From Gambelia wislizenii (Eukaryota > Chordata > Lepidosauria > Squamata > Crotaphytidae), in the NCBI GenBank assembly GCA_030847615.1, contig JAUMIR010000001.1:158197001-158261000 (forward strand): a stretch of DNA of 64,000 bases. Direction: 5' to 3'. This document shows positions 54,838 to 64,000 of the stretch, one piece after another. A model generated the notes under the pieces. It was not told the origin of the DNA, ran no database searches, and saw nothing but the letters and a program-made list of their open reading frames with translations. Numbering within the stretch: the first letter of the stretch is position 1; each line of letters starts with the position of its first letter. Position numbers and translations under genes: made by a program.

Positions 54838-55853
54838 ATAGCGCTCTGGCAGTGCTTGCTCTGCTGCTGTTTTAAAAACTGTGGTTTCCTTTTTAAAAAA
54901 AAGTTTAACTCATCCCCTCCTACACGCACACAAGGAATCTGCAAGTTTGGGATTCATATAGCACTCTGGGAGATCCATATATCTGCAAGTTAGGGATGCA
55001 TACAGTACTCTGGCTAATATATGGGAGATCCATATATCTGCAAGTTAGGGGCCCATGTTGCGCTCTGGGAGATATATGGAAGATCCATATATCTGCAAGT
55101 TAGGGACCCATATTGCAGTCTGGGAGATATATGGGAGATCCATATTTCTGCAAGTTAGGGACAAAGATCGCGCTCTGGGAGATATATGGGAGATTCATAT
55201 ATCTACAAGTTAGGGACCCATATCATGCTCTCTGAGATATATGGGAGATTCATATACCTGCATGTTGAGGGAGATCCATACTTCTGCAAGTTAGGGACCC
55301 ATATCATGCTCTGGGAAATATATGGGAGATCCATATTTCTGCAGATTAGGGACCCATGTCGTGCTCTGGGAGAGCCATATATCTGCAAGTTAGGGATCCA
55401 TGTCTCGCTCTTAGAGGTATATGGGAGATCCATATTTTTGCAAGTTAGGGACACAGATCGCGCTCTGGGAGATATATGGGAGATTCATATATCTACAAGT
55501 TAGGGACCCATATCATGCTCTGGGAGATATATGGGAGATCTATATATCTGTAAGTTAGGGACCCATGTCGCACTCTGGGAGATATATGGGAGATCCATAT
55601 TTCTTCAAGTTAGGGACCCATATCATGCTCTGGGAGATATATGGGAGATCTATATATCTGTAAGCTAGGGACCCATATCATGCTCTGGGAGATATATGGG
55701 AGAGCTATATATTTGTAAGCTAGGGACCCATGTCGCACTCTGCGAGATATATGGGAGATCCCTGTTTCTGCAAGTTAGGGACCCATACCGCGCTCTGGGA
55801 GTGCTTTGCTCTGCTGCTGTTTTAAAAACCTGTGGTTTCCTTTAAAAAACCCA
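54838..55853 (+). repeat. ~55-bp minisatellite flanked by a duplicated segment
   Basis: Units read 'gggagatatatgggagatcc' then 'atatatctgcaagttaggga' then 'cccatatcgcgctct', repeated about 14-15 times from about 54950 to 55800. The array is bracketed by copies of 'gctctgctgctgttttaaaa' with 'tgtggtttcctttaaaaaa' (54855-54902 and 55806-55853). It lies in RIPPLY2 intron 2, about 150 bases below exon 2. Confidence 0.9.
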
Positions 55854-56000
55854 AGAAGTTCTCCTCCTCCCCTGCAGCCGCCTGCCCACCAGGCACCTCC
55901 CCGTGAGGGCTGCTGAGCCCCGCTGCCGGGCATCCCAAGCGCAGGTGGGGGGCTGCGGGTGCCGGGGGCTCTGCCGAGCGGGCGCCCCTCTGTCACTCAC

Positions 56001-56076
56001 CGCCCGGGGTCTTGGCTTGCGCTGCCTTTCCGCATCCTCCGGGGCGGGGAGCCAAGGTCGCCAGAACCTTTCGGAC
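56001..56076 (-). CDS. RIPPLY2: RIPPLY2 exon 2 (WRPW motif)
   Basis: It completes G26 and encodes S27-A51: SERFWRPWLPAPEDAERQ, then RKPRPRA. W31-R32-P33-W34 is the Groucho/TLE-binding tetrapeptide; human has GFWRPWVDAG. The acceptor is tttattctgcag, whose pyrimidine tract is a (TTTA)n microsatellite, and the donor is gtgagtga. It exits in phase 0. Confidence 0.95.
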
Positions 56077-56250
56077 CTGCAGAATAAATAAATAAATAAA
56101 TAAATAAAAAAGGCAGAGGGGTGTTGGTGTTGTGTTTAAATAGGCTTATTTGGAGGGGGGGTTCAGATCCCCTCCCTTTCCCCGCGGACCAGGGCACCCC
56201 CAGCCCTGCTTTCCCAGGGGCAAGGCGGGGGGCAAAGCGCGGGGTAGTAC

Positions 56251-56327
56251 CCGGGGGTCTGCTCTTTGGCGCGGGGGCGGGAGGTCGGTGCTCCGGGCCG
56301 AGGCGGAGGCGAAGGCGAAGTCTCCAT
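56251..56327 (-). CDS. RIPPLY2: RIPPLY2 exon 1 (predicted)
   Basis: ATG at 56325-56327, then ETSPSPPPRPGAPTSRPRA and KEQTP, leaving GG for G26. It is proline-rich and begins M-E like human. The phase fits exon 2. The donor (gg|gtactac) is weak, and other GT sites further down would change the phase, so the boundary is inferred from phase and protein length. Confidence 0.65.
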
Positions 56328-56425
56328 GCTCTCTACGCCGGGCAGGATGCCGGGCTGGCTCTGGGTCTCTGCCTCTCCTCTCTGGCTTTCTTTTGCGCCT
56401 CTCCTTCCCGCTTTCTCCCCGCGGG

Positions 56426-56434
56426 CTTTTTATA
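56426..56434 (-). promoter_or_regulatory. RIPPLY2: RIPPLY2 TATA box
   Basis: tataaaaag on the minus strand, about 100 bases upstream of the predicted start codon. It would place the transcription start near 56400. A TATA box fits a sharply switched, oscillating developmental gene better than a housekeeping one. Confidence 0.65.
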
Positions 56435-56717
56435 AAGGCCGCCTTCCCGGTCTCTCCCGCCGGCCACCTTTCCTCCCTCATTTGCCGGAGAGGTCAACAA
56501 AAAGGCTGGGCGTGAAAGGCGGCGCCCCCCTCCCGCCCCGGGTCATCAAGGAGCGTGGACGCGTGCCAGGCGGCTCCAAATGGCCCCGGGCGAGGGTTGG
56601 CCCTGGGGTGTGAATCCCACACTTGGCCCGGGGCTCCCCCGAGGCGCACACCCTGACTGGTTGGGGAGCCTCTTGAGCAGGCGCTCTCCTGTCTCGCTGC
56701 CAAGAGCCCGCCGCATT

Positions 56718-57155
56718 TCTTTCAGAGCATGGATATTTCTATACCGCTTTATAGGGCGAAGCACTCCCTAAGCGGTTTCCAAGGTCTCTTAGCACCCACA
56801 AGCCGGGTTCTCATTTTACCCAGGACCGGCTTAAGGAATTTGGGGGGGGGCTACAATGCTTTTTTGGGGGGGGCATATGTTTCTTTCAAGTCAATGTAAC
56901 CTAACTCAGCCTAAGCTATTCACAGTACAGGATATTCAGGTTATTACTAATAAGGTTTTTGCAGGAGGAGAGTTACTACTATGGGGGCCCCCACAATGAT
57001 GGGGGCCCGTGCAGATGCTGACGCTGCCGGTGCCTTAAACTAGCCCTGATTTTACCAGCCTACCAAAGGATGGAAGGCTGAGTCAACCTTGGAGCCCTTA
57101 GGATTGAACACACAACCTTGTGGCTGCAGTACTGGCATTTAACCACTGCATCACC
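56718..57155 (-). repeat. SINE/LINE tail repeat, split
   Basis: 'catggatatttctataccgc', 'aagcggtttccaaggtctct' and 'ggaaggctgagtcaaccttg' to 'aaccactgcatcacc'. About 225 bases of unassigned g-rich DNA (56822-57048) interrupt it. Confidence 0.6.
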
Positions 57156-57278
57156 TAAAGGTGCCTTAGGGTCTCCAGTGGGCAGTAGGTGGTAACATGA
57201 AGACCATTGTTAACATACTCGGACATACTTGGAATACAGGGATTACCCAAGTTTTCAGAGTTGAGCTGGGCACCAGTA

Positions 57279-57515
57279 CAGTAGGACCCCCTTATCCAAT
57301 GGGGATTGGTTTGGAGGAGGGCGTGGATACCAAAAACAGTGGATGATAGTGAACGCCATTGAAGATAACAGGACTTCTAGTTTAAAATACCCTAGAGTTG
57401 CCTTGGAGGACCTAGAAAATGGCTAGAGGGGACACATTTTCTAGGAAGACTCTATGGTAGGTGTGCTGCTTTGTGTCCTGTGGATAATGAATGCGTGAAT
57501 ACAGGGCCCCTACTG
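57279..57515 (+). mobile_element. Tigger-like MITE, 'ctaggtcctcca' subfamily
   Basis: CAGTAGGACCCCCTTATCC at the left and GGGCCCCTACTG at the right, with TA flanks. Confidence 0.83.
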
Positions 57516-57597
57516 TATTGGATGAAATGATGTCACAATCTTTATCAAATACAACAGCATGAAGCTTAGCTGAGATTGCTGGAAATACAGCGGGCCC

Positions 57598-57805
57598 TTG
57601 GTATACTCTGGGGTTCAGTTCCAGAAGCCCCCACAGATACCAAAATCCATGGATGCTCAAGTCCCGTTATATACAATGGCATAGTAAAATGCCATCCCTT
57701 ATATAAAATGGCAAACAGCAAGATTTGGTTTTTGGATATTTATTTATTTATTTGGAATATTCTTGAGCCATGGATACAGAGCCCGTGGATACGGAGGGCT
57801 GACTG
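57598..57805 (+). mobile_element. Tigger-like MITE
   Basis: CAGCGGGCCCTTGGTATAC at the left and GGAGGGCTGACTG at the right, next to TA. It contains 'ttatatacaatggcatagta' and a short TTTA run. Confidence 0.8.
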
Positions 57806-58024
57806 TATTTATGAACCAGGGCTCCATGTCCAGTGTGAGAAAAAGTCCAGGAACCTCCAGGCTGTGGAGGGGTTGGTTTTCTTGGGGGGGGGGTGTTTGT
57901 TCCTTTGGGCAGAGTGAATCAAAGTCCCCACCTTGTTTTTCAATTAAAGTGCAATTTAACAGATGTATTACAAGAAATCAATAAAATTTCAACATTTAAC
58001 ATGGATTAAATTTGAAATCATTCA

Positions 58025-58320
58025 ATAATAATCAATATTTATTTCTTACCCGCCTCTCCCCAAGGCTTGAGGTGGGGTACAATATGAATTAAAATACAAT
58101 ATATACCCTAAAATCATTAAACCACACATGTCAAAACACATAATATTAAAATAAACATTACATTAAAATCATCCATTCCAATTTAAAATTCATAGATTAA
58201 AATCAACTGAGTAGGTCTGCGGGAAGAAATAGGTCTTTAGTAATGTTTTTTAAATTCTGACAGTGTGTTTAGCTGTTGAATCTCTTCTTGCAGGCCATTC
58301 CACAGTCTGGGGGAACTGCT
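58025..58320 (-). repeat. SINE/LINE tail repeat
   Basis: 'atatttatttcttacccgcc', 'gaggtggggtacaatatgaa' and 'aggccattccacagtctggg' are features of a reptile LINE 3' region. Confidence 0.5.
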
Positions 58321-58329
58321 TATTAAAAT

Positions 58330-59085
58330 ATTTATAACTTTGTTTTTCTGATGATTGCGTCTAAAGAAGTTTCTGGTATTTTTTAAAAAAGAAAAAAATC
58401 AAAAAGAAAAAAGATGCAACTATTTTCAGAGGAATTTTCAGGGTCAAAGGAAGATAAAAGAAACTCAAAGCCATACAAAGGGAGGGGGGAAGGTGTGATG
58501 GGTCGGGGTTTTTTTACAGGACATTTAAATGCTGGCAGTGAAAGCCAAAGTGAATCTTTTCTAGATCAATTATTGCCCAAATCATGCTTTCCAACTGTCC
58601 CAGTTTAGAAGGGACAATCCTAATTAATCCTCTGTTATTCCACTTTTTCAGCTGCTTTTAAAATGTCCCAGTTTCTCTTTCCTCCTCCCACTTTGTCCTC
58701 TGCTTATTTTACTTGCTTAAAATGAGCTCAAAGTGCAATGTAATTTGCACTCAATTAACACATGGGGTGGGGAAACTCTATGTAAATGCCAGGATTTTTC
58801 TGCTTAAAATTGTAGTTTTGTGTGTTCTTCCTCATTAATAACGTTTGCCATCTTGTTACCTGGCTGCCCACTTTTGACCACACACTGGTGTGCCTCAGCT
58901 TCATGTGTCCCATTTTTATCTTAAATGTTGGAGGGTATGCCATGTCATTTTGCTGCCTGAGGCAAAAATACAAGATGACACCTGAATGTTGTACTTTTCC
59001 TCAAAACTATTGATGGGAGAACATCCTGTGCCACACCTCAAGGCAATAGGCAAGCTTAGGGGTACTAGAAAACTGTGTGACACAT
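58330..59085. other. Intergenic, no feature recognised
   Basis: A possible distant relation between 58590-58850 and 42560-42800 exists ('gtcccagtttctc', 'gcactcaattaac', 'gttcttcctcat'), suggesting an old shared repeat. No gene is seen. Confidence 0.4.
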
Positions 59086-59088
59086 AGA

Positions 59089-59722
59089 GGTTGTCTATAC
59101 GGCGAAAATACTCCTCATAGAATTAGAGGAGACTACGATTTGTTTTAATGAGATCATGCATCAATCCACCATATTCAGAAGGAGGGGGGCCAAAAATGCC
59201 AAAAACTACACAGGAAAAGCCTTCGCGGCTTTCCCCGCGTTTTTTAAAAAGCTCCGTGGGGAATGCGTGTTCCCGCTCATTGGGACAACCGATTCATTTT
59301 GGTGCTTGTTCCTGATAAGAGTGGAAGTGGAAAGCTGATTGGTTGGTCGTATGCAGGGGGCGGAGCTTGCTAATGAGGCAAGTGCCCCCAACCTCCATGT
59401 TGGATTTTTGCCTTAGCGATCATGCACTCAGGCAACAAGACAGCCTTTTCTCTCTTCCCCCCCCCCCTATTTAAGCAGAATATCATACTTCCGCACCTTG
59501 GATAAGCTTTTAAAAAATACTGTTCAGCAGCAGCAAGTGGTGACAATAAAAGCGCAAGTAATTCACTTGTGCCTGCCATCGGCATGCCCGTTTGAACAAT
59601 GAACGTGGATAGGCTCACATGCCTATGATCTTGCCAAAAAAATTGTTGAGATAAATGAAAGCTGCTGCAAATTAGCATTAGTGTGCATCAATCCACATTT
59701 TATAGCCTCCTATGGACAAGGC
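59089..59722. mobile_element. Foldback DNA element, family 'gaaaatactcctc'
   Basis: The left end ggttgtctatacggcgaaaa and right end tatggacaaggcc are partial inverses. Interior blocks 'aaggaggggggccaaaaa', 'gctgattggttggtcg' and 'ccatgttggatttttgcctt' are shared with 62394-62978. Confidence 0.6.
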
Positions 59723-59724
59723 CT

Positions 59725-60880
59725 AGTTCTCTACTCCAGCACTCTGTGCCTCCTCCCAGGTCCTGTTACCTGAGGTCACAGGCTCACTATGCCCAGTGGT
59801 AGGGTTACTCTTGCTTAGAGGGTGGTGTGGGGTCACAACTGGGAAAGTCAGATTTGTGGCCACCACTTTCCTTGGTTCAGAAGGAGGTGTGAGCCAGAGA
59901 AAGGCAACGCACAGGAACGTGTCTGCTAGAAGTAGAAACAGTGGGCCCTGGAGAGACCCTGGATTCTTATCATTGGGGTGGGCAACTGTGGAAGGTTAAG
60001 GGACTACATTAGTTCCCCAGGAGATCTTGGAGGGCTGTGCCCACCCAATGCTCCCCACTCCTGCAAAAAAAAAAACAAACCAAAAAAAAAACACCACTTT
60101 TTTTTTTGCCCCCAAACACCTCTTAACACTCTCTGAGGAACATGGGAGTATATTCATTATGTTATTGGGCCTTCCTGGGCCATTTAGGTCCAAGGGAGGC
60201 ACTTTTTTTAACAACAGGATGTGAGCAGAAGTCGCTTCCTGTTTTTTAAAACGCCTCTTCTGGGCCTAAATTGGTTCAGAGGGCCCCAAAATGTGGTGGA
60301 ACACCCATGGGGGGGGGCACGGGGCCTCCAAACACAGTGGGAACGCCCTCCATACCTGCTAGAGTTCATTTTGGGGAGCACAAAAACAGCTCACCATTGG
60401 CCGGCTAGCCACACTTTACCCACCGCGTTTTAGCCCTTTCAGGATGAAATTACCCCTATCTTATCAGAATTCAACCCAATAGTGACAGCCACTCACTTGC
60501 TTTATCCAACATAGGTAACAAGAAGAAATAGAGCTTCATGAAAAGAAGCTACCAGTGCCCTGATACAACTTAACCCCAGTTCCCCAAGCAAACTTGGCCA
60601 GTGGTTCCATATACTTTTTTTTTTTTTTTAATATATGGGGGACAAATGTAACAGAGCCAGTAATGTCAAGGAACTAAGCTAAAACATACCAGTAGCGTCC
60701 ATGGAACTACAACTTGGAAAAGTGGCCTAGAGCAAGGGTCAACCTCCTTACAACTATTTTTTCATCCTCAACCTCTTTAGACTCATTGGACCATCCTTTT
60801 TCTGAACCCCCCCAAAAAAGGGTGTGAATTGTCTCCTGAAAAGCCTCCAGGAGTAGTTAGTGGTGTGCGAGCCCGCACAC
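59725..60880. other. Intergenic, no gene recognised
   Basis: It contains A- and T-runs near 60066-60110 and 60612-60630. Open frames up to 72 aa show no known motifs. Confidence 0.4.
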
Positions 60881-60882
60881 AT

Positions 60883-60992
60883 GCCTGCTTGCCTTCAAGT
60901 CGCCTGTATGGATTTCATCGGGTTTTCCTCTGGCAAGGAATACTCAAGTTGGTTTTGTCAGTTCTTCCCTCTGAAATATAGCCTAGTTCATC
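60883..60992 (-). repeat. 5S-type SINE, 3' portion
   Basis: 'gccttcaagtcgcctgtatg', 'ggcaaggaatactcaagttg' and 'cttccctctgaaatatagcc' give the tail and body without the 5S head. Confidence 0.7.
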
Positions 60993-61714
60993 TTTATAAA
61001 AGGTTGCGCTGTGTCACAAAAGTAAACAGGGCACTGCTGCACTGTGTAATATCAAAAAATGTCAATTTTTCAAAATCAGAAGTGGCCTTCAGGCCACTTT
61101 TTGTTTTGTTTTGTTTTATGGCAGCTTGCATGACCACAGGAAAATTGGCTCCTCAGTCCACTGAATTGCATACTCCTGGCTTAGAGAAATCCAGAATCAT
61201 ACTTCTCTGTTCCTTCTTTCAGTGCATATGGTTGTTCAGAATGACTAAGGCTGTTTTCATACCAAACCTATGCTAGAAGCAAGAACAATACAAGTCACTA
61301 GTTTGTTCCACAGTAGCCATTTGGAAATGAGTTACTGATTATCTTGGGAGTATGTTTGTATATTGCCATTTGTGGTGTCAGGTTTGTGTCCATTTATTCT
61401 TTTGCACAGAGCTGCAGATCAGTGCTTCCCAAGCTATCTGTTGTGGGAAACTGGGGATTTCTTTCCCTAGTGTGTCAGGGATAGGTACCATATTTGTGCC
61501 TATTGGCTACAATTCTTTCTTTTCTTTTCTTTCCTTCTGTGTGTGTGTGGGGGGGGGGGACTCACCAAGGACCAGCAGCTGATGGCTTGTGAACTGGCAC
61601 TGGTACATGGACCACCGCTTTGAGTAGCAATGCTGTAAACTATTCTGGACAGTACATAGAATGGAGAGAAGATATTGCTGGCAGAAGATGGTATATATCA
61701 CAATAGAACTGGGG

Positions 61715-61830
61715 CAGGAATTGTGTGGCTCTCTAGTTGATGTCAGATTGCAACTCTCAGCCAACATAGCCAGTGGTGAGGAATTCTGGGAGTTGCAGTC
61801 CAGCAACATTTGTAGGGTCAGACAACTCCT
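61715..61830. repeat. Palindromic 'ctacaactcc' repeat copy
   Basis: 'cagattgcaactctcagcca' and 'ctgggagttgcagtccagca' are the inverted arms. Confidence 0.6.
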
Positions 61831-61886
61831 AACCCTGCATTAAAAGATGAACAAGTGAATGGGTTACTGGTGATGTAGGTGACATA

Positions 61887-62224
61887 GGATATTTTCAGAC
61901 ATGACTTACCACGCTAGAATCGAGTGGGAGAGCTTCGGCACTGCCGTGCGGCAGAACCCCATTTCAGACAATGCCATCCCTCTGGTGAAATCATCTGTGT
62001 CACTTCCGTTTAGGACTGGAGGCGGCCGCGCCATATTTTATTCACAGAGAACTTCCTTGAATAAAATCTGGCGAAAAATGGCGCGGCTGCCTCCAATCCT
62101 ACACGGAGGTGACACGGACAATTTTGCCAGAGGGACAGCGTTGTCTGAAATGTAGTCCCTGCCGCGCGGCAGCACCAAAGCTCCCGCTCAATTCTAGCGC
62201 GGTAAGACGTGTCTGAAAATGTCC
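61887..62224. mobile_element. Foldback MITE, Harbinger-like ends
   Basis: A 338-bp palindrome: ggatattttcagacatgact at the left and the inverse of gacacgtcttacc, cattttcagaca at the right. Inner arms 'ggaggcggccgcgccatatt' and 'aaaaatggcgcggctgcctc' pair. ATA lies on both sides (61884-61886, 62225-62227). Confidence 0.75.
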
Positions 62225-62393
62225 ATAGTTAAGTCCTATAATAGTGTTGCCATAGTAGGTGTGAGGGGCAGAGTTAACATCTGAATTTGTAATGGCTTCT
62301 TGTACCCATACTGCATGCATTTTTGTTGGGTAGGAGTAGTTATTTAAGACTGGGAAATGGTCTGTAAGTGAGCAGAGACAGACAGTTAGGGGT

Positions 62394-62978
62394 TGTCCAC
62401 ACGGTGAAAATACTCCTCACAGAATTTGCCTGGAATACGGACTGTCTTAATGTGATCCTGCATTGTCTCATCATATTGTGAAGGAGGGGGGGCCAAAAAG
62501 AGGAAAAACTACACGAGAAAAGCCTCCGCGGCTTTTCCTGACTTAAAAAAAAACCTCCAGTGATACGCGCATTTTCGCTCAGTAACACAAGTGATTCAGA
62601 ATGAATCACTTCCCCATGCAGGACACAGTGGAAACCTGATTGGCTGGACAAGCACAGTGGGCAGTGCTGGGTTACAGGGCAAGTACCCGCTGCCACCATG
62701 TTGGATTTTCACTTTAGTGAGTGCTTGCTAAGGTGATAAAACAAAGGTTTGTGCTACCTTTTTTTCTCTCTTTCTTCTTGGGAAAGGTGGAATATCACTT
62801 GTGCCTACCATAAAAATAGGTTTAAAAAAAAAAACAACTTCGGCTGCGGCAGATTTAAAAATGTGAGTAATCCACTCATGGCCACCACAGGTTGCAGCTG
62901 CTGCAACTTGGAGCGGTCCATTCCCCCTATTACTGGGAGCAGTCCATTCCCCCCTCCTCTTGGTGTAGACAAGCCCTA
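62394..62978. mobile_element. Foldback DNA element, family 'gaaaatactcctc'
   Basis: The left end ggggttgtccacacggtgaa and right end ggtgtagacaagccc are inverted, next to tta and taa. Shared blocks with 59089-59722 include 'gaaggagggggggccaaaaa' and 'ccatgttggattttcacttt'. Confidence 0.65.
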
Positions 62979-62979
62979 A

Positions 62980-64000
62980 GTCTCTCCCTGAAGTGCCTAA
63001 CATTGGATTACTACCATCTGTGTCAGTAACTTTTCTTAAAAGAGGGAGGCGGCCAGGAAAGCTCCTGCTATCAAAGAAACCTCTGTGAAATCTGGAATCT
63101 AACAAGTTAATGTGTTCTGGTTAGATGCGACCAACCAAGTAACACAAGGGTCAATCAAATTCATGGTTTTACCCCTAAATGTCTTTTAAATACACTGTCC
63201 ACATCCTCGCGTGTAATGACTAAAACTCATTCAGACAACAGCAGTGGTCAGAAACTTTGCTAGCATTTGGTATTTGCACTATATCCAAAGTAGCACTGAG
63301 ATCATGCTGCATATGATTCTGTTTGCAAAATGCTTGAGAATAAATCACAGCAGTCTGCCCAGATAGCCATTACAGTTATCATTAGAGCTGGAATGCAAGT
63401 CAGTTTTGCTGGATGGCCTTGTACAAACTCCATGTGAGTAAGTAATTATATGTGAAGCAAAGCCAAGAATCAAAGCTGGCTACTTGTGTTTGACACCCAA
63501 GCATTCTCAGTTCTCAAATCTGGCTTACAGTATTTGGATGTAACACTGCAATCAAAAGCTCACATTTTTGCAAGCACTGCTGATCCCATAGGAATCAAGT
63601 GTTTTCCATCAGGGTGCCAATTACACGACATAGCTTGTTTTTTTTTATGATGCATTTGGCTCCAATTTTTGACATTTATTGGGTCACTAGGAATATTTCA
63701 TCAGTTGGGGGCGGGTTCACACTACCTTTGAAATGGAGCAGTTGATTAGGGGCAGGAGGGTTTATGAGTTAAGTGCACAGCAAAGCAAAATACCACCGAA
63801 GGCAAAAAGGAGGGAGGGATCCATATGAATGAAGCATTTCGAAATTTTTGAATGAAAAATTGCTCTTACATAATAATATATGGAACAGCTTCAGCACATT
63901 TAGCTAGACAATTGAGAAATAGTATAATATTTGAAGTGACTGTCAAAGCTGTATCCACTTTAAGGGACTGAACAGTACATACAACATATAGTAGATACAA
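62980..64000. other. Intergenic, no feature recognised
   Basis: Average-composition DNA with no coding sequence or repeat that I can name. Confidence 0.45.

Larger units (their letters stand above)
47823..56327 (-). other. RIPPLY2: RIPPLY2 gene, complete coding region
   Basis: Four exons of 77, 76, 65 and 166 coding bases give 127 aa plus stop; the human protein is about 128 aa. Residues 31-34 are WRPW, which binds Groucho/TLE co-repressors. Residues from about H70-P71-V72 to about S110 form the Ripply homology domain that binds T-box factors such as TBX6. RIPPLY2 shuts down the segmentation programme in the presomitic mesoderm and sets somite borders, acting in the nucleus. All phases close. 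The gene is upstream of, and parallel to, CYB5R4, as in human. Exon 1 is the least certain part. Confidence 0.93.
55870..56720. promoter_or_regulatory. RIPPLY2: CpG island over RIPPLY2 5' end
   Basis: GC- and CpG-dense sequence covers exons 1 and 2 and the upstream region. It ends where the SINE/LINE-tail repeat begins near 56718. Confidence 0.75.

Noticed and set aside
54950..55800. Regular ~55-bp repeats that might suggest a CRISPR array
   Set aside because: There are no unique spacers; the whole unit repeats. The setting is a vertebrate intron, so this is a minisatellite.
54900..55854. Frames with repeated 'MLWEIYGRSIFLQ'-like peptides
   Set aside because: They are translations of the minisatellite in RIPPLY2 intron 2.
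57800..64000. SNAP91 5' exons, expected beyond RIPPLY2 by human gene order
   Set aside because: No coding exon on either strand resembles it. In human the gap is large, so it probably lies outside the window.

Overview
This is vertebrate nuclear DNA, most likely from a squamate reptile. The reasons are two split vertebrate genes with good splice sites and a repeat population typical of lizards and snakes: tRNA-derived Sauria-type SINEs ending in the 'acttgaaggcacacaacaac' tail, 5S-rRNA-derived SINEs with a related tail, BovB/RTE and CR1 LINEs, an L1 3' end, mariner, and many short foldback DNA transposons. No bacterial-type operon, CRISPR array or genuine tRNA/rRNA gene is present. The species assignment is inference from repeat types.

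Two host genes lie on the minus strand. The 5' half of CYB5R4 (cytochrome b5 reductase 4, NCB5OR) runs from its start codon at 41592 down to 1642 in nine exons. Joined, they give 233 codons plus one base and cover the N-terminus, the whole cytochrome b5 haem domain (ligands H89 and H112) and most of the CS domain. The flavin/NADH reductase part lies beyond position 1. The second gene, RIPPLY2, is complete: four exons between 56327 and 47823 encode 127 aa with the WRPW Groucho-binding motif and the Ripply homology domain. All reading phases close in both genes. The order RIPPLY2-CYB5R4, both on one strand, matches human 6q14.

Region by region. 1-41.5 kb is CYB5R4 exons and introns. Intron 4 holds the main accessory feature: an apparently intact Ty1/Copia LTR retrotransposon (18951-24484), antisense to the gene. 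Its LTRs look identical apart from one 4-nt repeat change and a 5-nt loss at the 5' edge. It has a single 1321-codon gag-pol ORF and a primer binding site complementary to the anticodon region of initiator tRNA-Met. It is bracketed by a 252-bp direct duplication of target DNA instead of the usual 5-bp one. Two dead mariner copies lie on either side of it. 41.5-41.9 kb is the CpG-rich CYB5R4 promoter with two NRF1-type sites. 41.9-47.8 kb is intergenic, filled by foldback MITEs and a CR1 relic with nested insertions. 47.8-56.4 kb is RIPPLY2, including a roughly 55-bp minisatellite in intron 2 and a TATA box. 56.7-64 kb is intergenic repeat-rich DNA.

The genes are unrelated in function: one is an endoplasmic-reticulum redox enzyme and the other a nuclear co-repressor adaptor for T-box factors in somite segmentation. 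Most of the interest lies in the mobile elements and in where they sit relative to splice sites. Repeat family names are by recognition of sequence signatures, not by database search, and repeat edges are approximate unless a target-site duplication is given.
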